Shown here: in pieces, positions 1-5,481 of the stretch | Layout of the letters: the number at the start of each line of letters is the position of its first letter | How positions within the stretch are numbered: the first letter of the stretch is position 1 | Source: a bacterium UBP3_UBA1247 | Lineage (GTDB): Bacteria > UBA3054 | NCBI GenBank assembly: GCA_002308555.1 | Contig: DBWD01000065.1 | Coordinates: 1-5,519 of the forward strand | DNA: 5,519 bases | Direction: 5' to 3' | Notes under the pieces: model-generated | Told to the model about the DNA's origin: nothing | Seen by the model: the letters and a program-made list of their open reading frames with translations, nothing else | Databases searched by the model: none | Translations under genes and position numbers: made by a program

Positions 1-812
1 GTGCCGTGCCCGTTGAGATCGCGCCAATCAGTCCTTTCGGTGTTTTTGGAAGCGACGACGCCTATCACGTTCTTGTCTTGGAAGTCCGGATGAATGTCAC
101 TTGGATCTCCGCTGTCAAGACCGGTGTCCGCGACGCAGACCATGATCCCTTTTCCGGTGTAGCCCAGGGTGTTCATCGCGTCGACGTTCATGACCGCTTC
201 GCTCCTGGCGGCGTTGTTCAAGATCTTCGCCTCAACTTCCTCCTCCACGCTGAAAACGTCGGAACGGAGGATGAGCTTGTCCACAAGCTCGACGCCGCAG
301 ACCGTTCTTACGATGGGAGGACGCTCGCAGATCAAAGAAACATCCTTCGCGCCTTCCGCCTTGAGGAAGGACAGGAAATCCGCCGCGCAGTCCGGGCCCG
401 CCAGAATAACGTTCAGTTTGATCTCGCTTCCCGCGCTGAAAAATCTGCCCGTGGGAACGCCGTTCTTGTATTCCGGAAGATATTCGCCGACGTAAAGCAA
501 ACGGTGCTTCCCTTCCAGGCTTTTCAAATTTTCCGGCGTAGCGAGGACTACGTAGGCGTTGGGGGGAACGGAGCCGATGAAAGCGACGCCCGCTTCCTCG
601 AGATCCGCGCGCTCCTTGTTCGTGAAATTCTTCTCGGGCTGGACCAGGTACTGGTACTCCCCGGCGGAGGTCGCTTGGGCCGCCGGGCCGGCGCTTTGGA
701 TCCGCGGCGCGCGGGAGTCGACCGCGGCGTTCCGGAGCCGGATGAGGCCGGGGTCCGCCAGAAGCGCCGAGGCTAAGAGAAGCGTTGTCAGAAAGGCTGT
801 CTTTTTCATCAT
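1..812 (-). CDS. Secreted subtilisin-like serine protease (peptidase S8), N-terminal part only
   Basis: This is a partial gene: 270 codons are visible and the reading frame runs off the left edge. The product begins MMKKTAFLTTLLLASALLA, a signal peptide with a likely cut after Ala19, so the enzyme should be exported. Residues about 50-200 look like a propeptide made of two similar alpha/beta segments (about 52-108 and 130-190). The catalytic domain starts near residue 215 (LGYTGKG). The Asp motif VADTGLD gives catalytic Asp229, and HPDF and NGHG (His269, next codon ACn = Thr) give the His motif. The Ser motif (usually GTSMA) and the C-terminus lie outside the window. The start at 812 is chosen because it opens the signal peptide; a second ATG follows at once (809). 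Only a weak AAGAAAAA tract precedes it. The gene has its own promoter behind the terminator of the upstream unit. S8 family membership is near certain; substrate and anchoring are unknown. Confidence 0.9.
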   Translation of the reverse strand, partial: MMKKTAFLTTLLLASALLADPGLIRLRNAAVDSRAPRIQSAGPAAQATSAGEYQYLVQPEKNFTNKERADLEEAGVAFIGSVPPNAYVVLATPENLKSLEGKHRLLYVGEYLPEYKNGVPTGRFFSAGSEIKLNVILAGPDCAADFLSFLKAEGAKDVSLICERPPIVRTVCGVELVDKLILRSDVFSVEEEVEAKILNNAARSEAVMNVDAMNTLGYTGKGIMVCVADTGLDSGDPSDIHPDFQDKNVIGVVASKNTERTDWRDLNGHG

Positions 813-839
813 TGGTTAATTTTTCTTGTTTAATTATTT

Positions 840-848
840 ATTATAGCA
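840..848 (-). promoter_or_regulatory. Extended -10 promoter of the S8 protease gene
   Basis: Read on the minus strand, this is TGCTATAAT, a perfect extended -10 (TGn plus TATAAT). The hexamer occupies 840-845 and the TG lies at 847-848. At 17 nt spacing the -35 position (863-868) reads CCTTTT, a poor match that overlaps the terminator U-tract; an extended -10 can compensate for a weak -35. Transcription would start near 833, leaving a leader of about 20 nt before the ATG at 812. Confidence 0.7.
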
Positions 849-859
849 AAAAGCAACGG

Positions 860-892
860 AAAAAAAGGGCTCCGCCGTTAAAAGCGGAGCCC
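860..892 (-). terminator. Intrinsic terminator of the phosphodiesterase/heparinase-like unit
   Basis: On the minus strand GGGCTCCGC (892-884) pairs perfectly with GCGGAGCCC (875-867). The stem is 9 bp, the loop is 8 nt, and seven T follow at once (866-860). The opposite strand has no T-tract, so it acts on minus-strand transcription only. It lies 23 nt after the stop of the heparinase-like gene and separates that unit from the S8 protease. Confidence 0.92.
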
Positions 893-895
893 GTG

Positions 896-915
896 AAAAA
901 AGCCGGCCGGAGGCC
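896..915 (-). terminator. Possible weak first terminator in tandem
   Basis: Directly after the heparinase-like stop codon the minus strand reads GGCC-TCC-GGCC (915-905), then GGC and six T (901-896). The 4-bp GC stem with a 3-nt loop is short and sits 3 nt from the T-tract, so it would be weak alone. It could work as a first pause ahead of the strong hairpin at 860-892. It may also be chance in GC-rich DNA. Confidence 0.3.
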
Positions 916-2952
916 TCATTCCTCGGTAATGACAAGCTCGGCGTTCAGGTCCTGCAGCGGTATCCCCTGCTCCCGGTGCAGCCTCAGGAACGCGTAGGGT
1001 CCGGCGCCCGCCTTGACGATCTTGCGGGCGGAAATGTTGAAATCGATGGGCTGCCCGGAGAAATTCAAAACGACGTAGTCCAGATAGTCGCCGTAGATTA
1101 TCTCGAAGACCAGGGCGTCCCCCTCCACTTCCAGGCGCATGAAACTTCTGACCTTGGGCGCGTCACTGTAGATCTCGTGCAATGCCGCGAAGCGGGTCTC
1201 CTTGACGTTCTGGCGCCTGGCTATGAGCAGACTCTGGTCGGTGGTCCTGTAGTGGGTTATCTCCCCTGTCCTCAGGAGCGCTCCCCCGGCGCCGGCGGTC
1301 AGGACCCTGGTGCCGTTCTGCCCCAGCATGATGGTCTTCAGCCCGTTGCCGTGGTCGCAGCTCCACTGGGCGGAGGCCAGCTGGGAGGACACGTCTTCCA
1401 GAAGGTGGTAGGCTTTCTCCCGCCAGGCGGAGCCCAGAAAACTCTTGGCGATGTCTTTTATCTCATAGCTCATTTCCGGCGCGGTGGTGCCCTTCAGGGT
1501 CAGGGGCCCGCTCTTTTCCGTGGCCATCACCCATTCCGCGATGAAGGGCTCATCCGAGGCGAGGGTGAAGACGTCCAGGAAATAGGCGTCGGTCATGAAG
1601 ACCGTCCTGCGGTAGACCTTCATTTTGTCGTAGGCCCCGCGTCCGTCCAGGTCCAGGAATGTCAGGCCCTGGCGGCTCTCGGCGGCCAGGATCCTGGCGG
1701 CGGCGGCTTTTTGCTTCCCGTGGTCCACGGCCACGGTGGAGGAAGCGAGGGTGTGGGTGAAATAGTCCCGGCCTATCTCGCTGCTTCCGTCCTGCTGGCT
1801 CGCGCGGCCCGTCAGTCTTCGCTCGCCGCCGTTCACATCCAACGCCAGCAGGTCGCCGAAGCGCCCGCCGCTAACGGTGATGAGCCTGGCGTAGCGCGCC
1901 TCCAGACCTTTCCGCACCCGGGAGCGGGCCACCAGCCAGCCCGTGCCCAGGGGGGCGGATATGAGGGGCAGCTCGCCCAGGGGCGCCGCGCGGAAGGCCC
2001 TGGTGTAATAGAAGGCCGCCGCGCAGGGATCGGCGTTGGCCGCCTTTTCCAGGTCGCAGAGGGCGAGGTTGTAGCGGCAGGCCAGGATAAAGCAGGCCGC
2101 GGGGGAAAAGAGCGCGTCTTTCTCCCAGCCGCGGCCCGGCAGAATGTCGAGGGGATCCTTCAGCTCAGCCAATTTCAGAGCCCAGGCCCTTATGGCCGCG
2201 TCCTGGCCTTTGCTGAAATTTCCCGTGAATTTGAAAAGGTCGTCGGAGCCGCCGGCGAAAACTTCCGCCGCCAGGCAGACGTTCTCCAGAAGGGAGAGGC
2301 TGACGCCCGCTTCCACGGCGGACGGCATAGCATCCCTGTTCAGGCCCGCCAAAAATCTTTTCAAGCCCGCCTTGCCCTGGGTGGAGACGTCCATCCTTCC
2401 GGCGGCCACGCCCGCGAAGACCTGGTAGGCCGCGCTCAGGGCCTCCGCGGACTTCTCGTCCACGTCCGGCTCCCGGCTGCTGGCGCGGCTGATGAGCCAG
2501 TTGTCCGCGGCGTTCCTCTCCAGGGGATCCAGGGAGGAGCGCAAAGCCGCGTGGACCCGGGCCAATGTCGCGAAGGATCTGCGCTGGGGCATGTATTCCG
2601 GATAGGCCGCGCGCAGATTCGCGTACTGCGCGGCCGCTTCCCTGATCCTGGAAACGTCCTTGTTTTTCAGGCCTAGAAGCGTCTTGGCCCAGAGGGCGTC
2701 GATCTTCTCCTCCGCCGCCAGGACCTTGTCCACCTTGGCCTTCTCGCTCCGCGCCCCCTTCTCCAGAAGGGCGATCCTGTTCCAGAGATTCACGCGCTTG
2801 TCATTGGCCAGGGCCACGGAAAGATCCCTGACGCTGGTCAGGGTATAGTTGCCGTAGACCGGCCAGAGCACCTCCTCGGCCGCGAGCCGCGGGGCGGAGA
2901 AAAAAAGCAGGCCCAGGAAAAGGGCCCGGAAACTGGAAAGCGCCCGCCGCAT
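916..2952 (-). CDS. Exported heparinase II/III-like protein, probably degenerate active site
   Basis: The 678-residue product starts with a signal peptide (MRR, a hydrophobic stretch at 10-20, likely cut after Ala25) and should be periplasmic or extracellular. Residues about 40-350 are helix-rich and could form the alpha/alpha toroid of polysaccharide lyases, but are too divergent to assign firmly. From about 355 on it follows the heparinase II/III beta-sandwich pattern: GRFGDLLALDVNGGERRL (363-380), YFTHTLASSTVAVDHGKQ (397-414), YRRTVFMTDAYFLDVFTLAS (447-466) and a C-terminal beta-rich part to about 660. In active members I would expect a His-rich HgHpD motif at the first block and a HN pair in the second; here they read GRFGD and SS. 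It may therefore be a glycan-binding or altered-specificity protein. It starts 3 nt after the phosphodiesterase stop with no Shine-Dalgarno, so translational coupling is likely. Family call moderate, function unknown. Confidence 0.72.
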   Translation of the reverse strand: MRRALSSFRALFLGLLFFSAPRLAAEEVLWPVYGNYTLTSVRDLSVALANDKRVNLWNRIALLEKGARSEKAKVDKVLAAEEKIDALWAKTLLGLKNKDVSRIREAAAQYANLRAAYPEYMPQRRSFATLARVHAALRSSLDPLERNAADNWLISRASSREPDVDEKSAEALSAAYQVFAGVAAGRMDVSTQGKAGLKRFLAGLNRDAMPSAVEAGVSLSLLENVCLAAEVFAGGSDDLFKFTGNFSKGQDAAIRAWALKLAELKDPLDILPGRGWEKDALFSPAACFILACRYNLALCDLEKAANADPCAAAFYYTRAFRAAPLGELPLISAPLGTGWLVARSRVRKGLEARYARLITVSGGRFGDLLALDVNGGERRLTGRASQQDGSSEIGRDYFTHTLASSTVAVDHGKQKAAAARILAAESRQGLTFLDLDGRGAYDKMKVYRRTVFMTDAYFLDVFTLASDEPFIAEWVMATEKSGPLTLKGTTAPEMSYEIKDIAKSFLGSAWREKAYHLLEDVSSQLASAQWSCDHGNGLKTIMLGQNGTRVLTAGAGGALLRTGEITHYRTTDQSLLIARRQNVKETRFAALHEIYSDAPKVRSFMRLEVEGDALVFEIIYGDYLDYVVLNFSGQPIDFNISARKIVKAGAGPYAFLRLHREQGIPLQDLNAELVITEE

Positions 2953-2955
2953 AGA

Positions 2956-4602
2956 TCAAAGATAGCCCAAGTCCCTCAGACGTTCCTGAAGTTTTTCCTC
3001 GTCCTCCTCGCTCCGCTCCTCCCGGGCGCCGTAGGGGGCTTCCTTGTAGCGCCGCACGGGATAGGCCTCCAGGTGCTCGGGAAGCATGGCTTCCGTGAGC
3101 GGACGGCCGTCCAGATCGTCGGAGAGCGGAATGCCCATTAGGGCCAGCATGGTGGGCGTGACGTCGATTATTTCCGCGTCCATCTCAAGACCCTGCCTGA
3201 TCCGCGGGCCCTGGAGCATGAAGACTCCGTACTGCCGGTGGTCGCCGGAGCGGGGCTGGCCGTGCTGGGTGCTGGGCATGACGGTCTTCTCCGCGAAGCC
3301 CTGGTTGAAAGAGTAGCCCGGCGCGGGCTCAAGATAAAGGTCGCAGGCGTTGGCGGCGCAAGGCCCCCGGAAAACTTCCTGTGGCTTGAAGACTCTGGAT
3401 ATCACTTTCGTGCCGTCCTCGTCCTCCAGTTCCAAAAGCTCCCGGGCGATCCTGTCCCGCACCTCCGCGTAGTCCTCCTTCTTCACCTGTCCCAGACGCT
3501 CCCTGCCTTCCAGGTTGAGCCGCAGGGAACGGGCGGACATGGAGGAGAAATAAGCCTTGGTCCCGGTCCAGTCCACGGCGGAAAGAGCCGTGGCGGAACG
3601 GACGGTCTCCGCGCCTCCCCCGGACGCTTCCCCCGCCTTTTCCAGCTGGGCGCGCCTGAATTTCAGGTAAAGGTTCCACAAGCCCAGGCTTTCCATCAGC
3701 GCGATGACCTTAAGTTTCCAGGGGGAAACGGCTCCGGCCTTCACGGCGTCCTGCCCTTCCCTGACCTTGAGGTAGCCCTTTTCCCTGAGCCAGTTGTTGA
3801 CGTAGATGTCTTTCCTGACTTCCCCGAAGCCGTGGTCGGAAATGACCATGACGGCGGTCTCCTTGTCCAGGGTGTCCAGGAAAGCGCCGATGAGCTTGTC
3901 CAGGAAAACGAAGTGGTCGCGGAAAAGCGTGGCGTAAGGACCTTCCTTTTCCAGCATGTTCTCTTTCCAGAAAAAATGGAAAAGCCTGTCCATCTCCACG
4001 AAGGCGAACATGGCGAAATGGGGCTTCAGCTCCTTGTAAAGTTCCGTGAAAACTTTGAACTGCTCCTCGCAGTGGGCGTTGACCTTTTCCGTGAATTCCT
4101 TGAACTTTCCCTCGTGCAGCAGGCGGGAGGGCATGTCCACCTTGAAGCCGGGATGCTCCTTCAGGATCCTTTTCTTCAACTCGGGAGGATAGGTGTAGGC
4201 GCAGTCCCATTCGGGCGTGCCGAAACCGGAGATGAGATACCCGTTGACTTTCTCGGGAGGATAGGTGTGGGGCACGTTCATGACCAGGACGCGGCCGCCC
4301 TCCTCGGAAACGTAGTTCCACACGGCGCGGCAGGCCCGGTCGGTGCGCTTGGTCAGATGCAGGTCGTAATCTTTCCCGCTGTAGGAGAAGAAATCAAAAA
4401 TATTGTGCTTGCCGGGATTGCGCCCGGTGACGGAGGCGGTCCAGCCCGGAGGAGTCAGGGGCGGGACCGTGCTGTCCAAGGGCCCGTGGACGCCCGCGTA
4501 AAGGCGGCTGAAGTTCGGCAGCTCCCCCGCTTTCAGCAAGGGTTCCAGAACCGACCAGTCGGCGCCGTCCAGGCCCAGTATAAACGTTTTTACATTGTTC
4601 AT
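2956..4602 (-). CDS. Type I phosphodiesterase / nucleotide pyrophosphatase family hydrolase (alkaline phosphatase fold)
   Basis: This is a complete 548-residue protein of the alkaline phosphatase superfamily, a metal-dependent hydrolase of phosphate mono- or diesters. Visible signature: LGLDGADW with metal-binding Asp12; PPLTPPGW with the likely nucleophile Thr50, followed by TASVTGRNPGKHNIFDF; EMDRLFHFFW with Asp205 and His209; VISDHGFGE with Asp256 and His257; and SGDHRQYGVF with the late His455 (His447 is close by). Together these are the expected two-zinc ligands. The C-terminus ends in a charged helix and LRDLGYL, a tail I recognise from many proteins of this group. There is no signal peptide or clear membrane segment, so it is probably cytoplasmic, unlike its downstream neighbour. 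It is the first gene of a two-gene unit from the promoter at 4613-4641. No Shine-Dalgarno precedes the ATG, which agrees with a leaderless mRNA. The family is clear. The substrate is not, and could be a nucleotide sugar, a phospholipid head group or a phosphorylated glycan. Confidence 0.88.
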   Translation of the reverse strand: MNNVKTFILGLDGADWSVLEPLLKAGELPNFSRLYAGVHGPLDSTVPPLTPPGWTASVTGRNPGKHNIFDFFSYSGKDYDLHLTKRTDRACRAVWNYVSEEGGRVLVMNVPHTYPPEKVNGYLISGFGTPEWDCAYTYPPELKKRILKEHPGFKVDMPSRLLHEGKFKEFTEKVNAHCEEQFKVFTELYKELKPHFAMFAFVEMDRLFHFFWKENMLEKEGPYATLFRDHFVFLDKLIGAFLDTLDKETAVMVISDHGFGEVRKDIYVNNWLREKGYLKVREGQDAVKAGAVSPWKLKVIALMESLGLWNLYLKFRRAQLEKAGEASGGGAETVRSATALSAVDWTGTKAYFSSMSARSLRLNLEGRERLGQVKKEDYAEVRDRIARELLELEDEDGTKVISRVFKPQEVFRGPCAANACDLYLEPAPGYSFNQGFAEKTVMPSTQHGQPRSGDHRQYGVFMLQGPRIRQGLEMDAEIIDVTPTMLALMGIPLSDDLDGRPLTEAMLPEHLEAYPVRRYKEAPYGAREERSEEDEEKLQERLRDLGYL

Positions 4603-4612
4603 AGCGTTTTAA

Positions 4613-4641
4613 ATTTTAACAGAATCCGGGCAACGTGGCAA
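4613..4641 (-). promoter_or_regulatory. Sigma70-type promoter of the phosphodiesterase/heparinase-like unit
   Basis: On the minus strand: -35 TTGCCA (4641-4636, 5 of 6 to TTGACA), a 17-nt spacer, then TGT-TAAAAT, an extended -10 with the hexamer at 4618-4613 (5 of 6). The expected transcription start, 6-8 nt further on, is about 4605-4607, only 3-5 nt before the ATG at 4602. Good hexamers, ideal spacing and the TG extension together make this convincing. Confidence 0.7.
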
Positions 4642-4695
4642 TACGGGAAGCGCGCCTTTCCACGCGGACCGCCGGGCCCCTTGATTTTTCAGGCC

Positions 4696-4719
4696 TTCCC
4701 GCGTTTCGGGAACTTTTTT
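4696..4719 (+). terminator. Possible + strand intrinsic terminator without an upstream + strand gene
   Basis: TTCCCG (4696-4701) pairs with CGGGAA (4707-4712) around a 5-nt loop; after one C come six T (4714-4719). The form is that of a short intrinsic terminator for + strand transcripts. No + strand gene lies to its left, so it would stop antisense or stray transcription coming from the phosphodiesterase region before it reaches mraZ, or end an unannotated small RNA. A 6-bp stem is modest. Confidence 0.4.
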
Positions 4720-4846
4720 CCAACGTTCCCCCACTTTCTCCCACCATTTTTCAAAAAATCCTTTTCGCCACCACTTATCCACAGGTTATTTCCCCCTTTT
4801 TCGCCTCGCCAAACCCGTGTCAAGCTCTCCCCCGCCCACTTCATCC
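4711..4846 (+). other. C-rich, G-poor intergenic tract
   Basis: By manual count this 136-nt stretch has about ten G on the + strand, against many C and T. An RNA read in this sense would be C-rich and little structured, the character of Rho-loading (rut) sites. I see no convincing gene here; an open frame at 4635-4856 lacks any family resemblance and a ribosome binding site. The tract includes the DnaA box at 4775-4783. Confidence 0.35.
4775..4783 (+). promoter_or_regulatory. Single perfect DnaA box
   Basis: TTATCCACA matches the strict DnaA-binding consensus TTATNCACA at every position. It lies about 140 bp upstream of the mraZ -35. A degenerate partner, TCATCCAAA (4841-4849, 7 of 9), follows 57 bp later. 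A lone box could bind DnaA and link dcw expression to replication. It is not enough to call an origin, and one perfect match may occur by chance. Confidence 0.45.
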
Positions 4847-4883
4847 AAAATTATAAGTATTTAAATTTTAGATAGTTAATTTG
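4847..4883. other. AT-rich block upstream of mraZ
   Basis: A run of almost only A and T (with TATTTAAATTTTA at its core) stands out from its GC-rich surroundings. It lies between the DnaA box and the mraZ promoter, ending about 40 bp before the -35. It could bend, ease melting or bind nucleoid proteins. No specific protein site is recognised. Confidence 0.4.
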
Positions 4884-4922
4884 CAAAGCAAGCGGGATCG
4901 AGGGGTGCTTTGGTAGGGGGGC

Positions 4923-4952
4923 TTGACTTTGTGGGCTAAAGTGGGCTATAAT
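4923..4952 (+). promoter_or_regulatory. mraZ promoter (start of the dcw operon)
   Basis: TTGACT (4923-4928, 5 of 6 to consensus), an 18-nt spacer and a perfect TATAAT (4947-4952) form a strong sigma70-type promoter. The start of transcription should fall near 4959, giving a leader of about 68 nt before the mraZ ATG. The spacer is filled by the TGGGC repeats of the presumed MraZ operator. Confidence 0.88.
4932..4946 (+). promoter_or_regulatory. MraZ operator: two TGGGC repeats with a 5-nt spacer
   Basis: TGGGC at 4932-4936 and again at 4942-4946, with TAAAG between, gives direct repeats at a 10-bp period (GTGGGCTA in both). E. coli MraZ is known to bind TGGGN direct repeats separated by 5 nt upstream of its own gene, which is exactly this layout. 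The repeats sit between -35 and -10, so bound MraZ should block RNA polymerase. A third repeat in phase on either side is not visible. Confidence 0.82.
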
Positions 4953-4958
4953 GTTTGG

Positions 4959-5026
4959 CGTAAAAATTCGGAGTGTGTTTTTTTAACGGATTGTGTGTGT
5001 GTTGATCATTTCCAACCTTTAAACCA
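4959..5026 (+). other. mraZ 5' leader with imperfect repeats, no Shine-Dalgarno
   Basis: The predicted leader has CGGAGTGTGT (4969-4978) and CGGATTGTGT (4987-4996), 9 of 10 identical and 18 bp apart, the first followed by seven T and the second extended into a short GT run. I see no stable hairpin, attenuator or known riboswitch. The bases before the ATG (CCAACCTTTAAACCA) contain no purine-rich ribosome binding site. Confidence 0.4.
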
Positions 5027-5476
5027 ATGGCGAAAGAACGGTACATAGGAACAGCCTCTTTGAAGGTGGACGCGAAAGGGCGCATAGCCGTTCCGGCATT
5101 CTGCCGGGTCAACGGCGCGAAACTCTTTTTCGTCACTTTCGGACGCAAGAGATTCCTCCGGCTCTATGACTGGGAAGAATTTTCCAAGAGCGTGGAGGTC
5201 CTCGACGGCCTTAACCAGTTCGACGCCAAAACCGAGGAAATGAAGCGCGCCATGCTGGGCGGCAGCAAGCTCGAGATCGATTCCCACGGACGTCTGACGA
5301 TCCCCAAGAATCTGAGAGACTGGGCCGGCCTGACAGGAGAGATCGTTGTCACCGGCGTCTCCACCCACATGGAGATCTGGAACAGCGAAGCCTTCGCGGC
5401 GGAATTCGCGGCCAACATCGCCGATCTCGGGAAAAACATGCAGGAAATCGCCGAGCAGAGAAAAGAACCGAGGTAA
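5027..5476 (+). CDS. mraZ: Transcriptional regulator MraZ
   Basis: The 149-residue product has the usual MraZ length and its tandem pair of AbrB-like DNA-binding motifs: DAKGRIAVPAFCR (15-27) and DSHGRLTIPKNLRDWAGL (85-102), then the typical VTGVSTHMEIW (108-118). MraZ forms ring-shaped oligomers in the cytoplasm that bind spaced TGGG repeats and, in E. coli, repress the mraZ promoter and so the dcw cluster. Two such repeats are present in this promoter, which indicates autoregulation. The start at 5027 is the only option: an in-frame TGA lies at 5003-5005 and no ATG, GTG or TTG codon follows until 5027. No Shine-Dalgarno is visible. rsmH follows after 5 nt, the standard order in bacterial cell-division clusters. 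Confidence 0.97.
   Translation: MAKERYIGTASLKVDAKGRIAVPAFCRVNGAKLFFVTFGRKRFLRLYDWEEFSKSVEVLDGLNQFDAKTEEMKRAMLGGSKLEIDSHGRLTIPKNLRDWAGLTGEIVVTGVSTHMEIWNSEAFAAEFAANIADLGKNMQEIAEQRKEPR
5470..5474 (+). promoter_or_regulatory. Shine-Dalgarno of rsmH
   Basis: GAGGT lies 7 nt before the rsmH ATG and overlaps the T of the mraZ stop codon TAA (5474-5476). It is the only clear Shine-Dalgarno in the window and fixes the rsmH start at 5482. Confidence 0.8.
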
Positions 5477-5481
5477 AAAGA

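Noticed and set aside
6..776. + strand open frame opposite the S8 protease
   Set aside because: The opposite strand encodes a signal peptide and the Asp and His motifs of S8 proteases; the + strand product has no recognisable feature.
976..2676. Long + strand open frame (566 codons) opposite the heparinase-like gene
   Set aside because: Its product is rich in Gly, Gln, Val and Pro with no family motif or signal. It is the antisense shadow of a GC-rich gene whose minus-strand product has a signal peptide and recognisable domain pattern.
4635..4856. Small + strand open frame (73 codons) in the divergent intergenic region
   Set aside because: It begins with GTG without a ribosome binding site, overlaps the minus-strand promoter and the hairpin, and its Pro/Phe/Ser-rich product reflects the C- and T-rich composition.
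3238..4875. Long + strand open frame (545 codons) opposite the phosphodiesterase gene and running into the intergenic region
   Set aside because: The minus strand carries all catalytic motifs of a known family. The + strand frame has no motif or ribosome binding site and runs through the terminator-like hairpin.
4775..4883. Replication origin (oriC)
   Set aside because: Only one strict DnaA box is present, with no cluster of boxes and no dnaA, dnaN or rpmH nearby, so only a single regulatory box is claimed.
4936..5148. Minus-strand open frame across the mraZ promoter and start
   Set aside because: It overlaps a well-supported promoter, operator and mraZ coding sequence on the other strand and has no family resemblance.
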